7,772 nucleotides of DNA from a bacterium (GCA_021790955.1 JAJYFI010000067.1:1-7772), one strand, 5' to 3'; counted from the stretch's first letter, positions 1 to 6,803 are shown. The notes: generated from the letters alone by a model not told the origin. Numbers and translations are program-made.

Positions 1-115
1 GCGCGTGTTCATGCGCTCGCTGGCCAGTCGGCGCCGGCACGCGGCCACAAGCGCGCCACTCCGCCCATGTTTAATGTACCTGCGTGGGCAGGATTACGAC
101 TCGGTTATCCTGGCA
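1..115. other. Unrecognised sequence adjoining the trehalase break, with two small hairpins
   Basis: No frame of this stretch continues the trehalase or resembles a protein I recognise. It contains two neighbouring inverted repeats: CCTGC at 79-83 with GCAGG at 88-92 (4-nt loop), and CAGGATTAC at 89-97 with GTTATCCTG at 104-112 (6-nt loop, one mismatch). The second repeat ends exactly where trehalase similarity stops (about 112-118). The start of an inserted element, a rearrangement point or an assembly join would all give this picture. Being at the window edge, it cannot be identified further from sequence alone. Confidence 0.4.
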
Positions 116-898
116 GCCGCGGGCGTCGCGCTCCCCCGCGACGGACTCCGGCACCGGCCCCTCGCCCTCGTCATAGTAGCGGGCCAAGTCCGTCGAGCGT
201 ATCCGGTGGGGAGGGCGCGCCCAGTAGCGGTAATAGCGCCTCAGGGGAGCCACGGCGTCCGCAAGCCAACGCCGGTCGCGCGTCGTCTCGTAGACGGCGA
301 GCACGGTCCGGGATAGAAGCGGCGGCTGGGATCGGGTCAGATAATAGCTGCGGTTCGCGTTGAGCACCTTCCCGTAGTGGGCGACCTCGAAGAGGAGGTC
401 GTCGGCCATGTCCTTGGCCAGATCCGCGCGCCCATCGGCGAGCAGGCCTCGGACGATGAAATAGCTGTCCCAGCCGTAAAGCTCGTTGAAGCGCCCGCCC
501 GGGACCACATAGGGCTTGGGCAGGTAAAGAAGCCCCGGCGCGGCTTGGTCGTCTTGGGCTGGGAGAGGGCGCACATCGAGCCGCGCGAAATCCGAAGGCG
601 CAAGCTCCCGGCGCAGAGAGGCGAGGAGGCGCCGGTAGATCGCGCCTGAAGGGAGATAGACGATGGGACGGGGCTTTGTTCCCTTCTTCGGCTCGCGGAT
701 CATGGCGTCGGGCGCCGCCGCGAGGAGCCCGGCGTTGGACCTGGTGAGGCGGTCCCAAGAGCCTGCGATGTAGCGGCGCAGGGAATCGAGATCCCGAGGT
801 TGGGCCGTCGCCGCGGCGAGAGGGCCAGCGGCCCCGGCAAGACCGAGAAGAAGGACGAGGGCCCAGCGCGGCACGCCGCATTTTAGGAAAAGATACAA
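71..898 (-). CDS. Trehalase (GH37), N-terminal half only; truncated
   Basis: GH37 trehalases hydrolyse trehalose to two glucoses. The 275-residue frame starts with a signal-peptide-like segment (ALVLLLGLAGAAGPLAAATA, about residues 13-32), so a periplasmic enzyme is likely. The family signature PGGRFNELYGWDSYF is at residues 133-147, and the substrate-site block NANRSYYLTRSQPP at 180-193; STDLARYYDEGEGPVPE (235-251) also fits the family. After GERDARG (255-261) the family pattern, usually a HYDRV-like continuation, is lost and a stop follows 14 residues later. The catalytic Asp/Glu half is therefore missing, and the family is usually 500 residues or more, so the product should be inactive. 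The frame opens at a TTG (898) that abuts the hemE ATG. GTG at 874 (VPRWALVL) is an equally good start and leaves a normal signal peptide; neither has a clear Shine-Dalgarno. It is divergent from hemE. Confidence 0.8.
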   Translation of the reverse strand: MYLFLKCGVPRWALVLLLGLAGAAGPLAAATAQPRDLDSLRRYIAGSWDRLTRSNAGLLAAAPDAMIREPKKGTKPRPIVYLPSGAIYRRLLASLRRELAPSDFARLDVRPLPAQDDQAAPGLLYLPKPYVVPGGRFNELYGWDSYFIVRGLLADGRADLAKDMADDLLFEVAHYGKVLNANRSYYLTRSQPPLLSRTVLAVYETTRDRRWLADAVAPLRRYYRYWARPPHRIRSTDLARYYDEGEGPVPESVAGERDARGCQDNRVVILPTQVH

Positions 899-1950
899 TG
901 ACGATGATACCCGCCTTCCCCATGGAAAGCCGCTTCCTTCGCGCCTGCGCCCGCCGAAAGGTCGATACCGTCCCCGTCTGGTTCATGCGCCAGGCCGGGC
1001 GCTACCTGCCGGGCTACCGGGCGCTTCGCGCCAAGCATTCGATCCTCGAAATCGCGAAGACCCCGGAGCTTGCCTGCGAGGCGACCCTGGAGCCCATTCG
1101 GAAATTCCCGCTCGACGCCGCCATCATCTTCGCGGACATCCTGCTGCCTTTGGAGGCGATGGGGCTTCGCGTCCGGTTCTCCCCCGCTCCGGAGATCGAC
1201 CGCCCGATACGGGGCCCCTCGGATCTCAAGCGGCTCGCCTCGCGGCCCGAGGCGGACTCCCTCTTCTTCGTCGGCGAGGCCATCCGCCTCGTGCGCCGCG
1301 AGCTGGACGGGAAAGTCCCCTTGATCGGCTTCGCGGGCGCCCCCTTCACCCTCGCAAGCTACATGATCGAGGGCGGCCCCTCGCGGGATTTTTTGCGAAC
1401 GAAAGCCCTGATGCGGGAAAGTCCCGGCGCCTGGAGGTCCCTGCTCGACCGCATCGTGCGCGTGACCCTCTCTTATCTCCGGATGCAGAAGGCGTCCGGC
1501 GCCCAGGCGATCCAGCTATTCGACAGTTGGGCGGGCGCGCTCTCTCCCGAGGACTACCGCCGCCACATCCTTCCCGCGACGAAGCGTCTTTTCTCGGGGC
1601 TCAAGGGCCTGGGCGCCCCCCTGATCTATTTCGGCTCCGGCGCCTCGGGTTTTCTCGAGGACTTCGCCCGCGCGGGATCGGACGTGGTCGGCGTCGACTG
1701 GCGCATCGACATCGCGGAAGCCTTCCGACGGCTGCCGGGCAAGGCCGTCCAGGGGAATCTCGACCCCGCCCTTCTGTTGGCCCCGGCCCCCGTCCTCAAG
1801 AAGGCGGCCCGGCAAATCCTGCGACAGGCCTCCGGACGCCGCGGCTTTGTCTTCAACCTGGGACATGGCATCCTCCCCCAGACCCCTCCGGACAACGTCC
1901 GGCGTCTCGCCGAGTGGGTGCATCAATACGGAGGAGGAAGGCGGAAGTAG
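898..1950 (+). CDS. hemE: Uroporphyrinogen decarboxylase
   Basis: This cytoplasmic enzyme removes four acetate carboxyls from uroporphyrinogen III to give coproporphyrinogen III in heme synthesis. At 350 residues it is full length. Both family signatures are present: PVWFMRQAGRYLPGYR (residues 26-41, with substrate-binding Arg31 and Arg35) and GFAGAPFTLASYMIEGG (144-160, with Tyr155). Asp80 in IIFADIL matches the catalytic Asp86 of the human enzyme, Ser210 lies in QLFDSWAG, and His323 in NLGHGILPQTP matches human His339. The 898 ATG is chosen because TAGGAAAAG (884-892) gives a Shine-Dalgarno at suitable spacing. Met9 (922, MESRFLRA) matches the usual family N-terminus better but has no ribosome site. 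rlmN begins 6 nt after the stop, so the two are probably co-transcribed. Its promoter would have to lie inside the divergent trehalase frame. Confidence 0.96.
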   Translation: MTMIPAFPMESRFLRACARRKVDTVPVWFMRQAGRYLPGYRALRAKHSILEIAKTPELACEATLEPIRKFPLDAAIIFADILLPLEAMGLRVRFSPAPEIDRPIRGPSDLKRLASRPEADSLFFVGEAIRLVRRELDGKVPLIGFAGAPFTLASYMIEGGPSRDFLRTKALMRESPGAWRSLLDRIVRVTLSYLRMQKASGAQAIQLFDSWAGALSPEDYRRHILPATKRLFSGLKGLGAPLIYFGSGASGFLEDFARAGSDVVGVDWRIDIAEAFRRLPGKAVQGNLDPALLLAPAPVLKKAARQILRQASGRRGFVFNLGHGILPQTPPDNVRRLAEWVHQYGGGRRK

Positions 1951-1956
1951 GAAGGC

Positions 1957-3117
1957 ATGGACGTCGCGAAGCTGGAAGCGTGGCTAAAGGCGCGCGGGGA
2001 GCCCAAGTTCCGGGCCGATCAAGTCCGCCAAGCGGTCTTTAAGGACCATGTCTTCTCCTACGATGAGATCGAGACTCTCCCGGCCGCCTTGAGAAAGGCG
2101 CTCTCAAGGGAACGTCCGATCCTGAGCGTCATCCTGGATCAGATCGAGGTCTCCCGCGACGGCCGCGCCCGAAAGGCCGTGCTCAAGCTCGGAGACGGCC
2201 GCTCGATCGAGACCGTGCTGCTCAAGCCCTCCGCAGCCAGGCTCACGGCCTGCATCTCCTCGCAGGTCGGCTGCGCGATCCGCTGCTCCTTCTGCGCGAC
2301 GGGGCTCATGGGATTCGCGCGCTCTCTTTCCGCGGAGGAGATCTCGGATCAGGTGCTTTTCTGGCGCCAGTACATCCGCCGGGAGTGGGGGTCAGGTCTG
2401 GACATTGGGCATCACGAAGACGAGGAGGACGAACGTCCAATGTCCAGACCTGACCCCCTGGCCCTCACGAACGTCGTCTACATGGGGATGGGCGAGCCCT
2501 TCAACGCCTACGACGCGGTCGCGGAGAGCCTGCGGCGGCTGACCGACCAGCGCCAATTCGCCATGGCCGCCCGGCGCGTCTCCGTTTCGACCTCGGGGGT
2601 GGCGCCCAAGATCGCGCGCTTCGGCCGCGATTTTCCCCAGATCAACCTAGCGCTTTCCCTGCACGCGGCCGAGGACGAGCTGCGCGCCAAGCTCGTCCCC
2701 CTCAACAAGGCCTACCCTTTAAAAATCCTCGCCCAGGCGCTGCGGGACTACCTCAAGGAGACCAACCGCAAGATTTTCCTCGAATACGTCATGCTGAAGG
2801 GCCGGAATGACGCGCCGCACAACGCCCGGGACCTCGTCCGTTTCGCCAAGTCCTGCGGCCCCTTGCCCCTCCTCCACGTCAACCTCATCGCCTACAACGA
2901 GGCTGCGCCGGGACATGCCGCGACGCCCGATCCGGAAATCCGCCGCTTCCAACAGTCGCTTTTGAAGGAAGGCCTCGCCGTCACGGTGCGCCAGAACCTG
3001 GGCAGGGACATCCACGGCGCCTGCGGCCAGCTCCTCGTGCCCGAGCCTCCGGGAGCCCCAAATGTTGCCGCCCCGGCCGGGAGGGGGGCCGGGGCGGGGT
3101 CCGAGGGGGTGCGGTGA
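1957..3117 (+). CDS. rlmN: Dual-specificity 23S rRNA (A2503) / tRNA (A37) C2-methyltransferase RlmN
   Basis: RlmN is a cytoplasmic radical-SAM enzyme that methylates C2 of A2503 in 23S rRNA and A37 in some tRNAs. The [4Fe-4S] motif is C106-x3-C110-x2-C113 (GCAIRCSFCATG). Cys99 (TACISSQVG) is the conserved upstream cysteine, and Cys356 in HGACGQL is the methyl-carrying cysteine. TNVVYMGMGEPFNAYD (171-186), RRVSVSTSGVAPKI (206-219), LALSLHAAEDELR (231-243) and FLEYVMLKGRND (274-285) follow in family order. Two things are odd. Residues 144-168 are an extra acidic stretch (HHEDEEDE) encoded by a perfect inverted repeat. The C-terminus after ACGQL runs about 27 residues of Gly/Ala/Pro-rich sequence over a GC-rich hairpin. 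The start ATG follows hemE by 6 nt; GGAAG at 1943-1947 or AGGAAGG at 1949-1955 can serve as ribosome site. All catalytic motifs are kept, so activity is likely. Confidence 0.95.
   Translation: MDVAKLEAWLKARGEPKFRADQVRQAVFKDHVFSYDEIETLPAALRKALSRERPILSVILDQIEVSRDGRARKAVLKLGDGRSIETVLLKPSAARLTACISSQVGCAIRCSFCATGLMGFARSLSAEEISDQVLFWRQYIRREWGSGLDIGHHEDEEDERPMSRPDPLALTNVVYMGMGEPFNAYDAVAESLRRLTDQRQFAMAARRVSVSTSGVAPKIARFGRDFPQINLALSLHAAEDELRAKLVPLNKAYPLKILAQALRDYLKETNRKIFLEYVMLKGRNDAPHNARDLVRFAKSCGPLPLLHVNLIAYNEAAPGHAATPDPEIRRFQQSLLKEGLAVTVRQNLGRDIHGACGQLLVPEPPGAPNVAAPAGRGAGAGSEGVR
2387..2458. repeat. Perfect 22-bp inverted repeat (REP/MITE-like) inserted in frame in rlmN
   Basis: The left arm 2387-2408 (begins GGGGGTCAGGTCTGG) and right arm 2437-2458 (ends CCAGACCTGACCCCC) are perfect reverse complements, with a 28-nt loop at 2409-2436. 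The total is 72 nt, or 24 codons, without a stop in the rlmN frame, so it is translated as part of residues 144-168. RlmN proteins normally run from the helix after the cluster motif to TNVV-MGMGEP through a short variable loop, which is where this sits. The GGTCAGGTCT/AGACCTGACC core resembles palindromes I recall near RAYT/IS200-type transposases; that link is from memory. I see no target-site duplication and no second copy in the window. Confidence 0.85.
3068..3097. repeat. GC-rich hairpin in the 3' end of rlmN
   Basis: CCGCCCCGGCC (3068-3078) and GGCCGGGGCGG (3087-3097) are perfect 11-bp inverted arms with an 8-nt loop. It encodes part of the Gly/Ala-rich tail of RlmN. No T-tract follows, so it is not a standard intrinsic terminator. 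It may slow or attenuate transcription ahead of the next gene, or be a second small palindromic repeat. Confidence 0.6.
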
Positions 3118-3149
3118 CTGTTGTCGAATCTTGATGCGATCCTGTTGTT

Positions 3150-4706
3150 GTGAACGTCTACGATGATCTTAGCCGGACCCGGTTACGCAAACATTTCGCC
3201 GTGATTAATTTTTTGTTTCAGCTCCTCCTTGTTGCCTCCATGCCGGGCGCGGCGGCGGAGCTCACGAGGGCGCCGGCGGTCGCGGGAACGTTCTATCCGG
3301 CCGAGCCGGCGAAACTCGAAGCCCTGGTCAAAAAGGATCTCTCGGCCGCGCCCGAGCCCAAGCTCGCGGGGAAGCTCGTCGCGATCCTCGTTCCCCACGC
3401 GGGCCTCGAGTTTTCGGGGCCGACCGCCGCGAGAGCCTTCAAGGCCGTCAAGCGCGGCGACTTCGACGAGGCGATCGTCGTCGGGACCGGGCATTACAAG
3501 CTCATCCCCGGGGCGGCGCTTTATCCCGGCCGCTACGGGACCCCCGAGGGCCCTTTCCCCTACGACAAGGAGCTCGCCGCGAAGCTGCTCAAGGCCACGC
3601 CCTTGATCGCCGCGGACCCCGAGGCTCACGCGCGCGAGCACTCGATCGAGGTCGAATTGCCCTTCATCCAGGAGCGGCTCGGCAAAATCCCCCTCCTTGG
3701 CCTTCTCATGAACACGGACGATCTCGGCGCGGCCGAGGCTGTCGGCGCCGCCATCGCGAAGGCCGTGGCGAGTTCCAAGCGCCGCCGCATCCTTCTCGTC
3801 GCCTCCTCGGATCAATCGCATTACCCTCCGGCCTCCTTCGACGACGCGGTCGACGAGACGACGCTCAAGGCCCTGGAGACTCTGCGCCCCGATTATTTCT
3901 GGATGGCGAGCGATCTTTGGACCCGACGCGGCGTCCCCAATCTCGCGGTCGCCTACTGCGGCCAGGCGGCCGTGGCCGCCGTCATGAGGGCGGCTCTCGA
4001 TCTGGGCGCCGACCATGCGGAGATTCTCGGCCACGCGAACTCCTACACGGCTCTTCCCGCCGCAGGCGCTCAACGCGTCGTCGGCTACGCCGCCGCGGCT
4101 TTCGTCAAGTCGGCGAAGCCCTCGCCGCCGCCCTGGCCCTTGGCGCGGCTCAACGCGAAGGAAAAAGCCGCTCTTCTGCGCGCGGCGAGGGAGTCCCTGG
4201 AGCGCCAGGCCCGAGGCGAAGAGGCTCAAGCCCCGAAGCTCCCCTCCGACGACCCGATTTTCAATCTCCCCGCCGCGAGCTTCGTCACGCTGACCGAGAA
4301 AGGCGCGCTGCGCGGCTGCATCGGGAGCATCGAGCCCCGCGAGCCCCTGTTGGATTCGGTCGCCCGCAACGCCGCCCTCGCCGCCGCCCGGGACCCGCGT
4401 TTTCCCTCCGTGCGGCCCTCCGAGCTCTCCCGCGTCGGCATCGAAATCTCGGTCCTGAGCCTCCCGCGGCGCGTGCCGGGCGCGGCCCAAGTCCGTCAGG
4501 GGGACGGCGTCATCCTGGAGGCCGGAGGCGACTCCGGGGTCTTCCTCCCCCAGGTCTGGGAGAAACTCCCCCAAAAGGAGGCTTTCCTGGGGGAACTCTG
4601 CGCCGAAAAGGCGGGACTGCCCCGGAACTGCTGGAAGGACCCCAAGACCCGGATCGAGGTCTTCTCAGTCGTCTCTTTCTCGGAGCCAAAGCCCGCAACC
4701 CCATAG
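3150..4706 (+). CDS. AmmeMemoRadiSam system B-A fusion (Memo + AMMECR1 domains), probably exported
   Basis: Two domains are fused in 518 residues. Residues 41-320 are a Memo domain (AmmeMemoRadiSam protein B): AVAGTFYP, VPHAGLEFSG (His83), GTGHY (His115), HSIEVELPFIQ (164-174), SSDQSHY (Asp221, His224) and YCGQAAVAAV (Cys270). These match the His/His/His/Cys cluster of human MEMO1. Residues 333-512 are an AMMECR1 domain (protein A) with LRGCIGS at 387-393 and GVFLPQVWEKLPQKEAFL (463-480). Family function is unsettled: Memo is related to extradiol dioxygenases and binds metal, and the two usually travel with a radical-SAM protein that is not in this window. The N-terminus RLRKHFAVINFLFQLLLVASMPGAAAEL looks like a signal peptide cleaved near 36. 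The GTG start has no Shine-Dalgarno; Met31 (3240) would remove the signal. The first 90 bases are more AT-rich than the rest. Confidence 0.88.
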   Translation: MNVYDDLSRTRLRKHFAVINFLFQLLLVASMPGAAAELTRAPAVAGTFYPAEPAKLEALVKKDLSAAPEPKLAGKLVAILVPHAGLEFSGPTAARAFKAVKRGDFDEAIVVGTGHYKLIPGAALYPGRYGTPEGPFPYDKELAAKLLKATPLIAADPEAHAREHSIEVELPFIQERLGKIPLLGLLMNTDDLGAAEAVGAAIAKAVASSKRRRILLVASSDQSHYPPASFDDAVDETTLKALETLRPDYFWMASDLWTRRGVPNLAVAYCGQAAVAAVMRAALDLGADHAEILGHANSYTALPAAGAQRVVGYAAAAFVKSAKPSPPPWPLARLNAKEKAALLRAARESLERQARGEEAQAPKLPSDDPIFNLPAASFVTLTEKGALRGCIGSIEPREPLLDSVARNAALAAARDPRFPSVRPSELSRVGIEISVLSLPRRVPGAAQVRQGDGVILEAGGDSGVFLPQVWEKLPQKEAFLGELCAEKAGLPRNCWKDPKTRIEVFSVVSFSEPKPATP

Positions 4707-6035
4707 GCCGCCGGCGGCGAGCAGGCCCGGCAGCAGGGGTTCGAGCCCCCACGGGTTGAAGGAAAGGAAGTATTGGGCCGCGGCCCAGCCGCCCGAGACC
4801 GCGAAGCCCGAGGCCGAGGCGAATACGGCCCAGCGCTCGGAGACGCGAAAACGCGGCGCGTAGGCCCCCAAAAGCAGGAACCCCATCGCCGGGATGACGG
4901 CGCTGCCGAGCCCGTACCAGAGCTTGACGACGGAGGGGACGCGCGTGGCCAGCCACCAGGCGAGTATCGCGACCACGACGAAGGCCCGTCGCGCCTGGCG
5001 CTCGAGCTCGAAGTCGCTCCCTCCCCGCCAGGAGCCCACGAGGTCCTTGCCCAGGCTCAAGGAGGAAATGAGCGCCTTCGCCTGCGTCGAGGCCAGAATC
5101 GAGGCCAAAAGCCCGCAGTAGAAAAGCCCCTTTAAGACCGACGGCAGGTAGGCCGCGGCGAGGGTCGGGTAGGCCCAGAGCGGGTCCCGGATCGAGGGGA
5201 AAAGCGCGCGGGAGAACACCCCCGCCGAAACCGTCATGATGTCGAAAAAGGCCCAGAAGAGGACCGAGGCCAAAAGCCCGCGCCGCGCGCTCTGGACGCT
5301 CTCCGCCGCGAGGACGCGCTGATGCAGGGTCGGGTCGACGAAGGTCCACAAGGCGATGAGCCACCACGCCGCGAGCTGGCGCCAGGAGAGGTCCCCGCTC
5401 AGACTCAGGAAATCGCGCGGCAGCGTCGTGAGCGCGGGCTTCCAGGCGGCCTTTGAGAGCACGGCCGCCATCAGCAGGACGAACCCCCCGAACATGAAAA
5501 GGAATTGAAGCGTCCCCGCCCAGAGCTCGGAGCGCAGCCCGCCCCGGCGCAACAGCCCGAAGGCGACGAGCAGCGTCAGCGCCATCGCCCAGGATTTCGG
5601 CAGCCCCAGGACATAGGCCATGAGCGTCCCTCCCATCAGGGCCCCATCCGCAGGGCAAGCGAGGAGGAAGACGAGAAAGGCGCCCCAGAGCGCCGCGAGC
5701 CTCCCGTAGGACTTGCCCAGGTGGTCGGGGATCGTGAGCCCCTCCACCCGGCGCATCCGCGGCACGAGAAAAACCGCGTAGAGGATCGCGAAGACGTAAT
5801 AGGGAAGGGCGAGCACCGTCCACTCGCAAAGACCGTGACGGCAGGAGAACTCTCCCACCCCGAGAACGCCTCCGTAGAAGGCCGGAACGAGGAGAACGAC
5901 GAAAGCCCAGACCGTGAGGCCTCGCCCCGCGAGCGCGTAGTCCGCGAGCCCCTCCTTGCGAAGCCGCGCCCCCCAGAGCCCGAGAGCCGAGCAGGCGGCG
6001 AGAAAGGCCGCAAGGATGCGCCCGTCTACAGACAT
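4665..6035 (-). CDS. Sodium:solute symporter family (SSS/SLC5) permease
   Basis: This is an inner-membrane secondary transporter of 456 residues with about 12-13 hydrophobic segments. Family features include the early LADYALAGRGLTVW motif (30-43, the DY-LAGR-L pattern), EGLTIPDHLGKSYG (98-111), LWTFVDPTLHQRVLAAES (229-246), and ASILASTQAKALISSLSLGKDL-like sequence around 311-332. Its Ser316-Thr317 pair sits where the Na2-site Ser/Thr pair occurs in vSGLT-type carriers. The substrate cannot be told from sequence. Several positively charged cytoplasmic loops (RMRR 93-96, RRGG 163-166) fit normal topology. The ATG at 6035 has CAGGGA about 6 nt upstream as a ribosome site. The gene diverges from the tRNA-Glu gene with a 50-bp gap and converges on the Memo/AMMECR1 gene, overlapping its last 42 nt; no terminator is visible between them. 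Confidence 0.88.
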   Translation of the reverse strand: MSVDGRILAAFLAACSALGLWGARLRKEGLADYALAGRGLTVWAFVVLLVPAFYGGVLGVGEFSCRHGLCEWTVLALPYYVFAILYAVFLVPRMRRVEGLTIPDHLGKSYGRLAALWGAFLVFLLACPADGALMGGTLMAYVLGLPKSWAMALTLLVAFGLLRRGGLRSELWAGTLQFLFMFGGFVLLMAAVLSKAAWKPALTTLPRDFLSLSGDLSWRQLAAWWLIALWTFVDPTLHQRVLAAESVQSARRGLLASVLFWAFFDIMTVSAGVFSRALFPSIRDPLWAYPTLAAAYLPSVLKGLFYCGLLASILASTQAKALISSLSLGKDLVGSWRGGSDFELERQARRAFVVVAILAWWLATRVPSVVKLWYGLGSAVIPAMGFLLLGAYAPRFRVSERWAVFASASGFAVSGGWAAAQYFLSFNPWGLEPLLPGLLAAGGLWGCGLWLRERDD

Positions 6036-6047
6036 GGGTGTCCCTGC

Positions 6048-6074
6048 TTGGTCATAGTCCTAAATTGGTAAGAT
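6048..6074 (+). promoter_or_regulatory. Possible promoter of tRNA-Glu
   Basis: TTGGTC (6048-6053) and TAAGAT (6069-6074) lie 15 bp apart in an AT-rich patch, placing transcription start about 5 nt before the tRNA 5' end. The boxes are imperfect and the spacing is short, so this is tentative. Confidence 0.3.
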
Positions 6075-6085
6075 TCTTTGTTTCC

Positions 6086-6162
6086 GGCGCGTTCGTCTAG
6101 CGGCCTAGGACGCCGCCCTCTCAAGGCGGAGACCACGGGTTCAAATCCCGTACGCGCCACCA
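6086..6162 (+). tRNA. tRNA-Glu (anticodon CTC), CCA encoded
   Basis: A complete cloverleaf can be drawn. The acceptor stem pairs GGCGCGT (6086-6092) with ACGCGCC (6152-6158), followed by discriminator A and encoded CCA (6160-6162). The D arm is GTCT...AGGAC (6095-6111). The anticodon stem CCGCC/GGCGG (6113-6117, 6125-6129) closes loop CTCTCAA with anticodon CTC at 6120-6122, reading GAG. The T arm is ACGGG-TTCAAAT-CCCGT (6135-6151). A T5 run follows CCA directly. The 3' two-thirds is the attachment site of the adjoining element: it is duplicated at 7449-7502, so integration restored the gene exactly. Confidence 0.96.
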
Positions 6163-6166
6163 TTTT
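6113..6166 (+). repeat. attL: left 54-bp direct repeat inside tRNA-Glu
   Basis: It is identical base for base to 7449-7502. It starts at the 5' strand of the anticodon stem and ends 4 T beyond the encoded CCA. One base outside, the copies differ (G6112 against C7448), so both edges are defined. It belongs to the intact tRNA gene. Confidence 0.93.
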
Positions 6167-6182
6167 TCCTCGACTGAAAACG

Positions 6183-6201
6183 GATTCTCCGAGGGAGAAT
6201 C
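6183..6201. repeat. 8-bp hairpin near the left end of the island
   Basis: GATTCTCC (6183-6190) and GGAGAATC (6194-6201) are perfect arms with a 3-nt loop. No T-run follows. It lies between the tRNA and the integrase remnant and may end tRNA read-through or mark a protein-binding site. The GATTCT/AGAATC core also occurs, inverted, in the palindrome at 7420-7435. Confidence 0.45.
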
Positions 6202-6259
6202 GAAGTTGAAGCCCCCTCCCCGACTTTGCAGGCCTCCCTGGGATTTCGCACGTTTTTGG

Positions 6260-6291
6260 AAAAAAGTGAACACTCACATGAACACTTTTTT
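6260..6291. terminator. A/T-flanked hairpin at the 3' end of the integrase remnant; overlaps left arm-type sites
   Basis: AAAAAAGTG (6260-6268) and CACTTTTTT (6283-6291) form a 9-bp stem with a 14-nt loop, ending at the integrase stop codon. The A-run and T-run would make it a weak bidirectional terminator, though the stem has few GC pairs. It includes two tandem copies of TGAACACT with starts 12 bp apart (GTGAACACT at 6266, ATGAACACT at 6278), which may be its real function. Confidence 0.45.
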
Positions 6292-6803
6292 CAGAGGGGT
6301 TTTGGGGCCTGCGAGGCCTCGAAAATGAACGGTCTCGGCTCCGTCGTTACTCCCCAGAAAATGGACTCTTTCGGCTCAAAGCGCTGGGCCTCGTCCAAGT
6401 AGTTTTGGATGGACTTGGGATCGAGCTGCCCCATCTCGGTCTGGAGCTGACGGAAATTCTTCACGACCATGGCTCGATGCGTTGCGAAGGTCCCCCGAAG
6501 ATCGTAAGGGACCACTCTCCGCTTGATGCCCGCCGCTTTGACGGCTTTGCAAAAAGCTTTCTGAAGGTATCTCTCGACATAACGCAGCCCCGTCTTGGAA
6601 TTATAGAAGAATAGCCCCGTGACGGGGTGGGAGGCCAAAGAGCCAGCGGCGGATGGCCCTCTCGTCCCATTCAGGAAACAGCCGAGCACGGAACCCTCGA
6701 GGAAGCGCTGTTGGATCTCGGTTGGACGCGCGTTCCCTCCGCCGTCAAGAACAAAACGCCTTCCTGGCAGCCGCCCCAAGTCGTCGGCCAGTTCTCCGCC
6801 CCA
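6291..6803 (-). pseudogene. Tyrosine recombinase (phage-type integrase), C-terminal remnant with frameshifts
   Basis: The open frame runs from a TAA at 6804-6806 to TGA at 6291-6293; a nominal TTG start lies at 6779 (162 residues). The catalytic C-terminus is clear: YNSKTGLRYVERYLQKAF (59-76), then PYDLRGTFATHR (91-102) with box-II Arg95, MGQLDPKSIQNY (116-127) with nucleophile Tyr127. Tyr92 stands for the usual His and Gln118 for the usual His of LGH. The N-terminal domain and box-I Arg are absent. Residues about 28-55 look out of frame: another minus-strand frame at 6605-6681 reads LFPEWDERAIRRWLFGLPPR, a more integrase-like continuation, so two compensating frameshifts are likely. Upstream, GRRFVLDGGGNARPTEI (7-22) again fits. 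It sits beside attL as integrases of tRNA islands do. It is almost surely inactive. Confidence 0.75.

Noticed and set aside
171..986. 271-residue minus-strand ORF over the trehalase and hemE start
   Set aside because: It is an Arg/Pro-rich frame shadow of the trehalase and overlaps hemE.
3183..4574. 463-residue minus-strand ORF
   Set aside because: It is a GC-rich shadow of the Memo/AMMECR1 fusion with Arg/Gly/Asp-rich, non-protein-like composition.
4600..4720. Terminator between the convergent fusion gene and symporter
   Set aside because: The genes overlap by 42 nt and no hairpin with a T-run could be found.
4510..5829. 439-residue minus-strand ORF overlapping the symporter
   Set aside because: It is an Arg/Gly/Ala-rich shadow frame; the frame at 4665-6035 has clear SSS motifs and helices.
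6026..6277. Minus-strand ORF reading ARTGFEPVVSALRGRRPRPL
   Set aside because: This is the antisense translation of the tRNA-Glu gene, a well-known source of false proteins.
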